Part shown: piece after piece, positions 1-12,515 of the stretch
How positions within the stretch are numbered: the stretch's first letter is position 1
Layout: each line of letters starts with the position of its first letter
From: Erythrophleum ivorense
Taxonomy: Eukaryota > Streptophyta > Magnoliopsida > Fabales > Fabaceae
Assembly: GCA_026724425.1 (NCBI GenBank)
Contig: JAIUCV010000002.1
Coordinates: 7,941,001-8,005,000 of the forward strand
Length of the DNA: 64,000 nucleotides
Direction of reading: 5' to 3'
Notes under the pieces: model-generated
The model's database searches: none
Told to the model about the DNA's origin: nothing
The model's input: only the letters and a program-made list of their open reading frames with translations
Position numbers and translations under genes: made by a program

Positions 1-2
1 AC

Positions 3-763
3 CTTATGTCCATATTCAGCGGCGAAAGCTTTCCCTTCCGAGATGAATCCCACATTCTCGTAAATGAGATCTCCACCTGCTCCTCATTTTCCACTATCAC
101 TCTAAAACTTGTTCCAACAACCCTGCAAGCGTAGCCATGTTAGTCAGTGCTCAATGTAAGCCGGCTCATAACAACAGGAAATAATTAAAAATGTATATAT
201 CTACATTTGGAGCAAAAGAAGGAAAAAAAAAAAGGAACTTAATTATTATATTTCCTATTTTCACTTCAGCTTCCACTTTCTTTCTGATTTTATAGGGGTT
301 GGGGGGTGTGGAAAAGGGAAGATGCAGAATCGAAGAGACAATTTTTACTTACCGCTCGAATGTCCCAGTTGTTCCTGTACTGCCTGCTTCACTCCAAACA
401 ACGTCCCAATATCTAAAAATTCATTATTTCGAGTGAAAATAGTATTCAGTTGCGTAATTATTGAGGAAAAAAGAAAAGAAAAGCAGGTCTAAAGCTCGGT
501 GTGTACTGTGTACCCTCTATTATCTCTTTGGTTAAGAACTTCAAGCAGATTATCAATGCCATTATATTGTACTCTAGTGACAAATCCTCCCGGTTTGGAT
601 AAATACATCTGCACTATGCCATTGTCCATAACCACCTGCAATTCACATAATACACCAATCTCTCATGTAATTTGATTTGCCATAAAATATCATAAAATTG
701 AAGAAGAAAGCAATTTCTTACTCGACTGTCCTCTACGTGCAGCTGCACTGCTTGTGTTGACAT
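3..763 (-). CDS. Rhamnogalacturonate lyase, copy A (5' part, exons 1-4 only)
   Basis: N-terminal part of a family 4 polysaccharide lyase, an enzyme that cleaves the rhamnogalacturonan-I backbone of pectin by beta-elimination. Visible exons read on the minus strand are 763-722, 635-514, 412-353 and 122-3. Each has GT-AG borders, and lengths 42, 122, 60 and 120 match copies B and C exactly. The start ATG gives MSTQAVQLHVEDSR, followed by the family block VVMDNGIVQMYLS and then NGIDNLLEVL and YWDVVW. The first bases of the window (2-1) are the exon 4 donor GT, so the other eleven exons lie to the left. Nothing in these exons is broken. Differences from the paralogs include Lys for Asn in the LSNP(G/D/E)G motif and FERVVG where copies C and D have FDVIKG. 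Whether the whole gene is intact cannot be seen. Confidence 0.9.
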
Positions 764-2893
764 GGTGAAGGATCGATCTTTGCTTATGCAAACAATCTTC
801 AGTTTCTATGAGATCTCCTTATCAACATGGCCTCATTTTAAGGCAGGCTTCCTTCTATTTAAACATCTGTTTGGTTGGTTTTCTTCAACTAAAGGCCAAG
901 TATTGTTTCTTCCCTCGGGGTTTCATGGTCAATTCTTTACTCTGTCGCCACTGTGATGTCCTCAACAAACGGCATTAAATATATGCAAATCGCAAAACAA
1001 AAGAATTGAGTAACATCTTCATCGGTGTCCACAAGTGAAATCGCCCTAGATTGTAAATATTATTTTAGACAAAACATAGACATGCTTTTTTATATTTTTG
1101 TTATTAAAATTTTTTATAAAAATATAATATGTGCAAATTTTTTTTAAAATATTCGATCATATAATGATAAATTATAAAATTTATATATTTATTTGTAAGA
1201 TTTATATATTTATCATATTATTATTAAAAAATTAATTAGTTGTTCTTACAAATACACAGATAATTGAAAATGTCTGTAAATCTCACAAAACAATAATAAC
1301 AGTTTTAAAAAAATGTACACTAAAAAAAAGATAAAAATAACACGCAAGCCAATAAAAAAACAGGTACGTGTGTGTATTGTACATAATTTTTTTAAAAAAA
1401 TTTTTTCCAACCAAATAATACTATATATTAATCAAGTTGATGTAAATTATGTGCATATTATTTTATATGGCGGAGCTTAGCTTATTATGAGCCTAATTTT
1501 GAAATGTGGACATGAAGCATGGTTAACATGAAAAACATAAGGAGGAGAATACTATCCAAACGCCGTAAATTTCTTTACCTCTGACCGGAAAAAAAAAAAC
1601 CATCTATTAATCAAACAATTAAACAACAATTGAAACATCAAAAGGAATGGGGAGAAGAAGAGTAAAACTTACGTGTTCCCTGTTTGAATTCCACAAATGT
1701 CACAATGGCATTTTGACAAACATATTTGTTTGGGTTTTAATTAACAAGATTTACAGGTAATTTTCAAGTATTTACTATTACCTTTTTTTAAAAGAAAAAT
1801 CTAATACTAATTTTTTTCCCACTTAGCATCAAATTTTTAACTCCTTTTTTTGGGCCAAAATATGAAACTTCATTAGAAAGCAAACAATCGACTTAACAAG
1901 GGGAGGGTACAGGAAACCAAATTAACTCCTTAATTGAAGAACACCTTAGAAGCGAAGTTTTATTTCTCTCTCTTTTAAACTTAGAAAACAAAACTTCATC
2001 TTTGGTTAAGGGCAAGAGTGAAGATATGAAACAATAAAGAAAGGAAAAAAAAAATTAGACAAGAAAGGCAGGTAAAGCGTGAACATAACTTTACAAATAG
2101 AAGATAGACCAAGCTAAACATGGTCTCTTTAATTTTAAAATATACATAGACTTCTTTTAAAATAAAAAGTAATTATATATTTTAGTTTAATTTTAAATTT
2201 TTTCAACCAAAATGCCTTTTAATTAAATTTTTAGTAGTTAAAAAAATATGTATAATGACATATATTTTAATCAAAAAATTTAAAATTTGATTAAAATGTA
2301 AGATAAATTTTTTGTTTTAGAAAAAATTTATATATTTTCAATAAAATTCAAAAAAAAAAAACGTATTTTACCCTTTTATAAATTACGAGGGTCTTATATA
2401 AATTTATCTGTGCTTTTGGATACCATTTAGCATATACTATTGAAACTTTATTTAGCTTAGAAAAATTAATCGACTAAATGGGCAAAGCCTCAAGTGGATA
2501 AAGTGAGTGATACAAATTAAGCATACAGTAATAAAGCTGGACCGTAGAGGGATTGAAATTTCAGAACTTGCTTGAAAAAATGTTTAAGTTTGACAAGACG
2601 CCAAAGGAATTTCGGTGTGATATAAGACTCGTTTCCCTAAACATTTAGTACACCTGTTTGGCATGTGATTTTCCGTTGAAACCGGTTAGTCTCATAGGTT
2701 CTGGAAGACGAAGCAATAAAAGAAATAAGATACCATTGAAAAGAAAAATTTTACGTTTGTCAGAAAAAATGAAAAAAAAGGCAGGACTTGAAATTCTCAA
2801 GGACTTTCAAACATAGGATCAATGAATTACCTTTTATTTTTTTATCTGATTTGAATAAATGTACGATCTATTGAATATTCTTGACCAAAATCA
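764..2893. other. Intergenic: upstream of copy A, downstream of copy B
   Basis: This AT-rich stretch has no supported gene. It holds the presumed promoter of copy A at its left side, the 3' flank of copy B at its right side, and one hairpin-type MITE at about 2110-2360 listed separately. The small plus-strand open frame at 762-956 lies antisense to the copy A leader, resembles nothing I know, and is not called. Confidence 0.7.
2110..2360. mobile_element. MITE-like hairpin element, family I
   Basis: The left arm (about 2130-2215) and the reverse complement of the right arm (about 2265-2345) share the same order of words: a run like AAAATATACATA, a block like TTATATTTTAGTTTAATTTTAAATTTTTT and then a word like CAAAATGCC. 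The two arms enclose a short centre, so the whole would fold into one long imperfect hairpin. The same arms occur in intron 6 of copy B, which makes this a family. There is no coding capacity. Borders are estimates. Confidence 0.55.
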
Positions 2894-5800
2894 TCAGTTA
2901 TGATCTTTACTAGTTATAGAAGAGGGCCCTTCTAAGCGAATATAATCATACAAAATCCCTTGAAAAGGACTCGTGCTTCTTGCTTGCTTTAGAAAGAAGG
3001 TATTATTCCCCGGCACAAGAAAAGTGCCTTGGACAGCAACGTTGAATAGCCAGTATAGCCCATGAATTCCATGTCTAGCTATTGTGTTCTCCTTTGCAAT
3101 CACTCCACTTGAGAACAAAGGTGGGTTTGCTTCTGAGTTATTTATCCGAACCTGGCAAAGGAAAATTGAAAAAAGAAGAAGAAGAAGAAGAAGAATTGTG
3201 ACTTTATGAACATGAAGAGATATGCACAGAGCCCTTGTGTTCTGTTTAAAGGAAAAAGTTTGCTTGAAGTAATATACTTGTAGCTCAGCAGAATGCACAG
3301 ATGCCAGAGCCAATCGCAATTTGTAGGTCCCATTCGTATTTACATTATCAAGTTTGAAATTAATTCGCCATGTGGTTCCTTGGTATGTGTTGTTATCTTT
3401 CTTCCTGCACAGTAACAACAACTTTGTGGTATACTACCAAAGGGCAATATTTGTGCTTCGCCTAGAAAATTAAAGCTAAAAAAAAAAAAAGAAGCACAGA
3501 CATAAACAAAAGTAATCAAACACTAGGCACTAAGTACAATATAATCTAACGGGCATCACCGGATTTTCCTCCAGGCAAAATGTGTCTTTAGTCGCCTTTT
3601 ACAATTATTCCTTATGAAAATGGAAGGTGGACTGGAAGGGAATTACCTGTTAACTTGAGCAAAAAACCAATCTCTTCTGTAGTCACTGACGTCTACTGTG
3701 TAGACCAAGTCTTCATTTGGATACAACTCTGCATACCTCTCCCACAGTCCATATTGCCTAAACCTGCCAACTTTAGGGACTGATACATTTTTCTTTTTTT
3801 ATCAATGTCAAATGAAGGTTCAAGTGATAACCATAGACCGAAAGTTCAAAACCTTAAGAGAAAGAGAGAGCATACTGTGGTAAAATAGGTTAGATATGCT
3901 TTCTCTTTATTGTAACTATTATTTGAAAGGAAGCTAACCTATCTGGATGATTGACATAAAGTTTGTTAATGTATTTCGGATTTGGATCTGGGATATAAAA
4001 TTCAGCTGCAGAGCGATCAGGGATGCCTATTTCCCACAATGTAGGGCCATCTCTCGGAGGCTCATAAATAAGTTCTCCCACGTCAACTTCACAACCTACT
4101 TCACATATTTGTCCCCTTCAATGATTTTAGTATAACAATACGGTATACTTGGGACTCGTAAGGTCTATTTGAGACAGGGGAAAAGAGAGAGCAATAGAGA
4201 GTTCACTTTTCCCTTCTCCCAAACAGACTCCTCAAGGCTCCATGAGTCATGACAAAGGGAAAAATATATAAGACCTGAGGTTATGTTAATGACATTGTCA
4301 TATCGGTAATCGCCAATAAATCCAGTGACCCATGAGTAAAGATTATAGTGCCCAGGCCGTATGTCAGTGATTGAGAAATAGCCTTTATCATCAGTAATGG
4401 TCCAAAATTGATAACCCTGCCAATAGATACTAAATCGTATCAGTTTCCTTGTGTGTGGCTCAAGATTTCCATTCTTCATTTTAGAACGGAAAAACGAAGC
4501 AACTGAAAGATAACCTTGGATTCTCTCTGCCAAGATCCTGCATGTCCTGTGGCAGCTAATCCCACATAAGCACCACTTGCTGGGATGCACCCATCATTGA
4601 TATACCTAAGCAAGTTTGAAGTTTACTCATTAAGATGAAGATTCTTCACATACACATACATATATAGACGTAACTTATGGACAAAGACAATAAAGCATAT
4701 GTCAATACTAAGAACTAGAAGAGACCCACCAAAAAAAACTGTATTATGAAGAGAGCCATTTCATGCTTACGCAGTCACCCTTTTCTATTTTCTTTTCTTT
4801 ATTTTTTTAATAAAAAATTTGGTATATAAGAAGGAGCTTAGATTATGTCTCTGGTTAAAAGGCAAGCTGAGAAAGGGATTAGAAACATACCAATCTCGGA
4901 CGAGTAATCTACCTTCAACCTTGCCCCGTTGGTCAGATGAGGGAAAGTCTTCTGAAGCTGGAAACGCATAAGGCCAGCTTTCAATTTCATTGACCATCTG
5001 CAGTTCCATTTTTTCATTTTATTTCGAAATTTATTGGAGTTGTTACATGACAAAAAGTGTTGAATCTCCTGAGTGGAGAGAAAAATGGAAACGAAGGAAT
5101 AGGTGAACCTGTTGTTTGGCGTCTTCCCAGAGCATAAGCGGGCTTTCTCCATTTGACAAAGAATTAAGGTATATAAAAATGGGCCCAAAGACTTTCTTCC
5201 AGGGCTCATTTGGCCCAAATTTCATTACTAGATCTTCTCCGGAGTAATGCGTGCTATGAAATACCTAATGGAGAAAGATCCAGAATAAACAATGTAAAAA
5301 GTAAATTTAATGTATTTTTCTTCAACAAAGTCGAAGGTAATTATTAATTTATTTGAATGAGAGAATTTCTTTTAAAGGAAAAAATGACTTACAGAGAGGG
5401 TGGTGGGACCCACGTGGGAAGTAAGGTATTGCTTGAGGGGCCCAGCAGATCGGAACTCAAAGCTGGGTGTAATTTGCCAGAACCCTATGGATGGATTGAT
5501 GGATATCCAGCCATGAACCCTGTTGTTGCGACTCTCGCACGAGTATTGATACTTGTCATCCACCTAGTCACGCAATTCCACTAAGTCTAGCATTACCCAA
5601 AACAACTTTCCTTGTAGTTTAGTCTTGGGCTCATAGGCGTAGCCCGCATAGCCCACTTGTTTTACCAGGAATCAAACTACGCGCGGAACATATCTAAGAT
5701 AAATTTAATAACTTGAAAAAAAAATTTAATAATGTACTTTTTGTTATTGAAAGATATTTGCTTAAATTATTTTGTTATTAACTCATAGAAATATATTATC

Positions 5801-7586
5801 TATTCTTTGAAAATTGTTTACTTATTATTCATTAATTTATTATTAAATTAAAGAATAAATTATATAATTTTTTAATTTTGTTAAAATTACACACATATCT
5901 TATTTATTTTTAAAATATACACAAGTTTTTTATTAAAAAATTATCTTACCTTTTAATCTAATTTTAAAAATTTTTAATCAAAATACCCTTCATTAATTTA
6001 AATATATATATATATATTAAAAAAAATTAAATAGTAGATATTTTAGCTAAAAAATTTTAAATTAAACTAAAATATAAGATAACTTTTTGTTTCAAATGAA
6101 ATTTATGTATATTTTAAAAATAAAAAAATATGTATAATTTTAATAAAATTTAAAAAATTATATCATTTATTTTAAATTAAAACAAGATAAAGGTATATAT
6201 TTTACAATTCTAAAAAATACTGAGTAGTGAGTGAAAAAAATTTAGAAACTAAATCGTGCATTTCCAGATCTAGAGACTAAATAATTTAGACATGCATTTT
6301 AAAAAAAAATTCCTCCAAATAAAATATAAAAAAAGCTTATTTATGGTTTACCCATTATAAACCATTTTCATGAACGTACCTCTCCTTTGAACTCGGGCTC
6401 CACAGGATTGACAAGGAGAACAGCCTCTGGGTAGGCAAGAACTTGCCCTCTTCCTTCTGACCGGTCATCAGGCAGAGGCATGAATCTTTGCCTATTTTCC
6501 GCTATAACCATGTAATGGAACCTTAACAATTTATATACACCAAACACATCAGAATCATTGATTAAGCTAATGTTTTGCTTTTCAAAGTCTGAGGATCCAA
6601 AAATGAATTTTTTTTTTTTTAAAAAAAGTTAGCTACTTGTCTTTCCGGAGCTTGAATACAATCCTAGTATTGTCAAGATTGAAGGCAGGCCATTCCTTCA
6701 AATGCTCGTAGATGGCATAGGTGTAGAAGCCCGATGAACCACGAAGCATTATAAATCTACCAAAAACAATTTATTTGGTTCTTCAAACAGAACAAAAAAT
6801 TACAAATGCAGAGTGTGTGAAAGATCTTTGGAAGCTCAAGTACCTTTTATCAATATTGAGGGGCGGAAGCTTTCCCTCGAGAGAAGGCAGCCACGTTCTG
6901 GTGAATGATAACTCTAATTGTTCTTCATTTTCAACTATTACTGTAAAATTTGTGGCTTCCATCCTGAATAACTCTCGCCATTAATTGGGTTCAAAGTTCG
7001 AACGTAAAATTGGAATGGTATGACAAGGCTTAAGAATTTTACCTGTCAAATGTACCCTTTGTTCCTTTCTTACCAGCCTCGTCCCATACAACATCCCAGT
7101 ACCTATACTCATTAGCTCACACCAAAGAAGAATTTAAAGTAAGAAAAAAGGGTTGAGATTTTAGATCTGGCATGTTATTAGGTAGCTATTTCATGCATGT
7201 TTAGTGTTTGTGAAATTGCTTAGGAGAGAGCTTCCGAAGGTTATGATTTCCAAGTGACTGTCGAAATTATATATAAATTAAAACTTGGTATACCCTCTGT
7301 CAGATTCCTGGTTTAGAACTTCGAGCAAATTGTCAATGCCATTGTATTGGATTCCGGTGACTAATCCTCCAGGATTTGATAAGGTGACTTGGACTATGCC
7401 ATTATCCATTACCACCTGGGCAGAATAAATATATATATAAAACTGGTATAACCTGCTAAGCAAAAGGGTAATCGTAGTTAAAAGTACAAATTGAGTGTAA
7501 ATTTGCCATCCTTAGACAAGAAGCAATTGCAGTGGTGGTTTTACATGCTTATCTTGAATATCCAATCGCACTCCTGGGGATGACAT
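2894..7586 (-). CDS. Rhamnogalacturonate lyase, copy B (complete, 15 exons)
   Basis: Family 4 pectin lyase acting on the rhamnogalacturonan-I backbone. Exons on the minus strand: 7586-7545, 7415-7294, 7102-7043, 6963-6844, 6756-6637, 6521-6380, 5563-5393, 5264-5109, 4997-4891, 4605-4515, 4416-4275, 4095-3939, 3763-3647, 3404-3278, 3151-2894. They total 1932 nt, which is 643 residues plus TGA, with no internal stop. Three domains are expected in order: catalytic beta-sandwich (about 1-340, with RGSSGFYTYAIYEHL and VDDKYQYSC), an FnIII-like domain (about 345-430, with GAYVGLA, GSWQRE, YNLYSW) and a CBM-like jelly roll (about 435-643, with LWEIGIPDRSAAEFY and RHGIHGLYW). By analogy with fungal PL4 enzymes, Lys206 (DDKYQY) and His265 (THY) are candidate catalytic residues; this is inference. 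The form starting at 7586 has no signal peptide; an alternative first exon may supply one. Intron 6 (816 nt) holds a MITE. Confidence 0.95.
5855..6165. mobile_element. MITE-like hairpin element, family I, in intron 6 of copy B
   Basis: The arm at about 5858-5995 and the reverse complement of about 6020-6160 align along nearly their whole length: TATAATTTTTTAA(A)TTTT, then TTTTTAAAATATACA, then TTATCTTA, then AATTTTTAATCAAAATA-like words. The element is therefore one long imperfect palindrome of about 300 bp. It shares its arms with the element at 2110-2360. It lies wholly inside an intron and leaves the splice sites of copy B intact. Confidence 0.6.
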
Positions 7587-7754
7587 GCTACAAATTAGTC
7601 TCTTGAAATGTCCCACATCTTCTTCATCCAATATTCTCATAAATTGGATTTTACTGCGGCTTTGTTATTGTGGACAGACTAAAAGCATGCAGAAATTTAT
7701 AGAACAGAGAATCTCTGAACAGATAATTATATATAGAAGATGAAGTTAAGAAAC

Positions 7755-7833
7755 CTGGATAAGGAACATAACCCTGAACCAAAACGAACAGCAGCATCAA
7801 GAACAGGAAATGGTTGGTCAGGATCATCGTCAT
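7755..7833 (-). CDS. Putative alternative first exon of copy B encoding a signal peptide
   Basis: Reading minus from ATG at 7833 gives 26 codons beginning MTMILTNHFLFLMLLFVLVQ: a short head, then a hydrophobic core of about 15 residues, then a small-residue stretch GYVPYP. It ends at a good donor (CCAG/GTTTCT). Joining it to an acceptor inside exon 1 (CCCCAG at 7576-7574, exon body from 7573) keeps the frame and gives VPYPGVRLDIQDKH, with the GVRL motif preserved. Both the added part (79+29 nt) and the normal exon 1 (42 nt) are multiples of three, so the rest of the protein is unchanged and the product would have 665 residues. A secretion signal makes sense for a wall enzyme. No transcript evidence is available; chance similarity to a signal peptide remains possible. 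Confidence 0.55.
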
Positions 7834-8300
7834 CGTCCTCTGCTTAGGCCTCACTTTCTGTGGATTTTGCTTGATGACAAAGAATATTCAGTTTCCCAGT
7901 CCTTGTCGATTTCCCACGCAAATCCCACATGTCTTCATGAGCAGACTTGACAAGAATGTCTTACAATTGGAAGTCTTTATTGAGAGCAGGAGATTTAGGT
8001 GGAAGATAAACAAACCAACATTTTTATTTGACTTGACTTTGTCATTGGGAGGGTGGCATCTAGATAGGATAACGATATGAGTTGAAAAACAGGAGCATAA
8101 AAAAGTATTTACTGGGTAGGAAGAAATTAAAGGTTTAATTAAGATAATTAGGTAATAGGAAAGGAACTAGAGTCATGTGAAAACTTTTGGTGAGAATGTG
8201 GGTGAACTAGTTCTCTACAACTACAGAGAAAGCATCTATTTCTTTACCAACTATTTCTCTGTCCGATCCGTTTTGGCCTTTTCTTCGTCGCCGTAACTAC

Positions 8301-8462
8301 TAGGCAGAGTTGGTCACGGGTGTGTAAGCTTGCGATCATATGTATAAACCCTGTAATAACAGACATAAAGGGCATGTGTACCAGGCACAATTGGTCACGG
8401 GTGTGTAAGCTCGCAATCATATGCATAAATCCTGTAATAACAGATATGAAGGATATATGTAC
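8301..8462. repeat. 81-bp imperfect tandem duplication upstream of copy B
   Basis: Two adjacent units, offset exactly 81 bp, share GTTGGTCACGGGTGTGTAAG-type sequence (TTGGTCACGG at 8310 and 8391), ATCATATG(T/C)ATAAA and CCTGTAATAACAGA. They differ at roughly one base in eight. The duplication lies about 470-630 bp upstream of the signal-peptide exon of copy B, that is, in its presumed promoter. Confidence 0.9.
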
Positions 8463-8984
8463 TTGTTTAACTGTATTGGTTATAGTTATGTTTAACGATC
8501 TGTGTGGGATCTTGAAGAAAACCACTTGTGTTTGCAAACCAGAGTCTAATATCTAGCTCGTATATAGTGGAGTTAAGCGTCTATATATGGGACAATTAGG
8601 GGGGCTTAATGCCCTATAGAGTGGGCATCAAACTATCAGGCTACGTTTTCATTTTATTTTTATTTCATTTAAAAAAATGTAGATACTGAAATAACTACTC
8701 ATTAATGACACTTTTTTTTAATGATATAGAGTTAAGTAATTTTAACAATTCAAGTAATTATCTATTAATTAACAATAAATTTTTAAGAATAATAAGGATC
8801 TATCTTTTTTCTTTTTCTCTTTTGGCGAATAGACTAATGATCTCTTGTGTTTAGATAAATGGATTGTCTGTCCATTTACAAGGCTAATACTGAACAAAGT
8901 ATCACTTAAATGATCACGTATTCATAAATAAATATAGACAAAAGTGATATTTATTACAACTTGTGTAACTTATTCCTCTTAATT

Positions 8985-9290
8985 TTAAAAGTTTATCATA
9001 AGCTTCTCAAATTCTTAATTTTGTATAACATATGTTCTTGTTAACATTTTTTTAAAAACCTTAATGACATTGACAACAAAAAAGAGGCTAAATTGAAAGT
9101 TTGAGAGTTGTGTCATTTAACTCTTGACATTAAAAACTGATCATAGCTCTCCTAAACTTTTAATTTTATATAACATATCCCTTTGTTAACATTTTGTGGA
9201 CAAATGTCATTAAAATTTTGAAAAAATTATTAACATATAGGTATATTACGCAAAATTGAGAATTTGATGAGTTTATGGTCAACTTTTAAA
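8985..9290. mobile_element. Small terminal-inverted-repeat element
   Basis: The word TTCTCAAATTCTTAATTTTGTATAACATA near 9003 recurs in direct orientation near 9150 (TCTCCTAAACTTTTAATTTT...) and in inverted orientation near 9230-9290 (reverse complement ACTCATCAAATTCTCAATTTTGCGTAATATACC). Arms in inverted orientation around a short core suggest a non-autonomous TIR element with an internal duplication of one arm. No coding sequence is present. Borders are approximate. Confidence 0.45.
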
Positions 9291-10559
9291 ATTATAAAAG
9301 ATAAATTGCAGAATTCTTTAAATCATGAGGAATCCTTTGTATTTTGACCATATTTATTTGACAACATGTGATGCGAGGATCATTTGTAAAAAATTTTACT
9401 TACGCCCATATTTACTTTAAAAATTTAACAGTAGGTCAGCTATATGAAGTATAGCCGTAAAGCTGAGAAAGTTTAGGTCGGAGAAAGTTGTAAGGCATCA
9501 GGTTAACTTACATGTCAATCAGATGAGAATTATACCTAAACTTAGTTCATCTTCATCCATCACAAAGAGGATGAACACCTTCTGATAAAAGGCGCGCGAG
9601 CGTTTTTTTTCTTTTTTTAATTTTAAGTCTTTATCTGGAGCTAAATTATCATTTCATGTAATTTTAACGGCATATTTCTTTTAGAAATTAAATCTATGTA
9701 GAATTTTTTATATTTTTATAATTAAATTCTTTACTAAAAACATGAGATATGTAAAATATTTTTTTTTTAAAATCTAATTATGTGAGGCTGAGTTCTTAAA
9801 AATATTTATTTTTTATATTTTTGTTGTAAAATCTGATAATAAAGGCTTAAAATTTATGTACAACAAATTTTTAATTGCTTCTTTTAATTAAATATGTTTT
9901 TATGTTTTACTAATTTCCACAGTAAATACATGAGAAGTTGATTCATATTCGAAGAGCAAACATAAATGGAATAATTATATCTTTGGCCGCTGTAATTTAC
10001 TTGAGTTTTTAGTTTAAGACTAATTTTAAAAAACTATAAAGACCAAACTAAAAAAAAAAATTCAAGCAAACTATAGAGAAGGACGAATCTAGAATGAAAG
10101 CAGTGGATGGGCAAAATTTTTTTAAAAAAATTACATATTTATGAATATAAAAACTTTGTTACTTTAAGTATTTTTTTTTAACATTTATCACTCAATTTTT
10201 TTTAAACAGCTTTACTACGTGAGAGAGAAGTTCTTGGACAAGTCATATATAATCTTATAGAAAAAATTAAAAGTTTTTCTAAAATATGCAAAAGGGAATG
10301 TATATAGCCAATATATTAACCTTATAAAGAATTTCAGCCAAGAAAAACAAACTACAAAGAATGCATAAAAGGTGCAGATTTTCAGACATAAAATGAAAAA
10401 GAAGTCAAGTCAAATTCTTCAAATTTTACAAAAGATAAATCAACCTAAACATAATATGCGTGTGTGTGAGACATAAATTCTAAAAAAGAATATATATATA
10501 TATATGCAATAACACCAAGAGATCTTGTTGAACATAGAAATGTACTTGATGGAGGATAT

Positions 10560-11397
10560 TGTGCTAAATTTCAGACCCAAGGATATGATTTGCAAATTAA
10601 AATCCAAGAATTTAAGTCAAATGTGCCTAAAGATCCATTGCAAAGCATAGGAAGCCTAAAAACAAAAGTTAGGGCCAAAGCAATGAAAGAAGCCTTAAAT
10701 TGTTTGATTCTTAAGTTTCATGATTTAAAGCTCATTTATTTAAGTCAAGAGAAGGCCCAAGAAAATATAAAAAGTGTGATAATGCTGACCATTTTATAAA
10801 ATGAGTGTCAAGGTCCAATTAGAGTCCAATTGCAAGAGATTGAGCATCATGTGTCAATCATGTGATTTTTAATGAAGTATGAGTATCCCACGTGACTACT
10901 TAAAAGAGTTGATTAGTTTTGGACTAGATTCCTTATGCATTTTTTTTAATTATTTTATTATTTTTTTGGACTTGATTAAAGATCTTATCTTAGAGATTAA
11001 GTTGAAATTAGTATCATAATCTTGTTCTTTGATTTTAGGTATCGTTTATAATATTTTTAATCAAATTTTAGTATTTAATTTTTGTTTGGATTTTAGATTT
11101 TTAAAAACTTTGCCTATAAAATGCTTCATATTATACTCTATTTTCATATTACGAATGAATTTGAATATTATTTAATTTTTTGTGAAGCCTTTATTTCTTT
11201 ATATTATTTAAAAATTTACTTGACTTATCAAAAGATTGATCATCTTTTGTGGCGTCATCGGTTAAGGTTCTAAGAGATAAGTTCTCTTAGGGTTCTACCT
11301 CTGACCAACCATCCCTTTATGTGCTTTCGCTTTCGTGTGAGATGCAGCCAATCTTGGATAATCAATTTGTGTGTCAAAATTTCTAGAGGGTCTTACA
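10560..11397 (+). mobile_element. Decayed Ty3/gypsy 3' end: coding tail plus LTR-like segment
   Basis: The plus-strand frame at about 10590-10799 encodes a short peptide with the run KTKVRAKAMKEALNCL. This resembles the RARAKRFKEAL-type motif common in plant gypsy polyproteins near the end of an open frame. It is followed by about 600 bp with LTR-like features: a TATA-type CCTATAAAATG near 11112 and a sequence ending ...GGGTCTTACA near 11397. Preceding sequence contains no intact gag or pol, so this is a 5'-truncated remnant. The family assignment rests on one motif and is tentative. Confidence 0.45.
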
Positions 11398-12515
11398 CCT
11401 CATATATATATATATATATATATATGTAGACATATTTATACCAATTTTAGTTAAGATTATCTGCAAACTGAAAAATAAGAAACAAAATCATATTCACACA
11501 ATTGTCCAATGATTTGAGTCATTCATAACCTTATATGAATGTTGTCCCGACAGTTTATCAAGAAAAATTAGATTAGCATATGCAATATAAATATTAGACC
11601 TCACACTTTATAAATGTTAGGCACCATTTTTTTTTTCCAATGAGCAAGATATGTACTTTAATGGATTGATGAAGCATGCATAACCCCTCCCCATTTGGCC
11701 ATGTAAAATATTATATATAGAATAATTTATATATATATATATATATATAATGGTGGGGGCCAGAACCCCGCTTGGCTCCCCCTGCATCCGTTCCTGACTA
11801 TAGAGATTAAATATATAATTATCCTTGGATAAATTATTGTAGTGGTTAATTTTGTGGTGGATGGTATCACCGGCATTAAGTCACTCTGCTCATTGTGAAC
11901 TAATTGACGGAGAAAACTAGGAAGCTAGACACAAAAATTGCCTACTGAGTACTGAGTTCCGTTTTTTGAAAGCTGGTTGGTGATTTGGAAGTGAACTTTC
12001 AGTAATGTACACGTCGCACTCCATCATTGCAAACACATTCCTAATGGAAAGGTAGCGGTGCTCTTTTTCTCCTCTGGTGCTAAATTAACGGTAGCTCTCT
12101 TCAGTCTTTACTAGTTTCCTCAAAATCATCATTTCTATTATGACTAAATGTAGTGTATGCTTAGCACCTAGCAATTAGATAAAGGTAATCAATGATCGTC
12201 GTTTAAGTATAAGCTACTAATAATGACAAATACGCAAATTATCAATAAGATAATGATTATACATTTTCCCACACTTCACCTTCCTAAACTTTATCATTCC
12301 TGTGTGCTTGTTTTATAGCTTACAGCGTTATACATACAAATGATACATGTAAAGATAATACAAAAGTCTAGAACAACGTGTAATTTTTCAAGTTACCAAA
12401 TCACAGTTAATAATAAAATAAAGGGAAAAAAAGAGAGTCAATTTTCCAATTTGGAAGCTTTGCTCTTTATTCTTGCTTATTTTCAATTCAATCTTTCAGT
12501 AAAACAACTCAAATC

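Larger units (their letters stand above)
7834..12515. other. Intergenic between copies B and C, rich in repeats
   Basis: There is no intact gene in this 4.7-kb stretch. In order it holds the likely promoter of copy B, an 81-bp tandem duplication (8301-8462), a terminal-inverted-repeat element (about 8985-9290), and a decayed gypsy-type 3' end with LTR (about 10560-11397). (TA)n runs lie at about 10494-10505, 11403-11425 and 11731-11750. The rest is AT-rich with nothing recognisable. Confidence 0.7.

Noticed and set aside
2894..3421. A 175-codon minus open frame taken as one gene
   Set aside because: It is exons 15 and 14 of lyase copy B read through a short intron that happens to stay open; splice sites and paralog comparison show the true structure.
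7651..7854. Start of copy B signal exon at 7854
   Set aside because: The codon there is GTG; the first in-frame ATG is at 7833.
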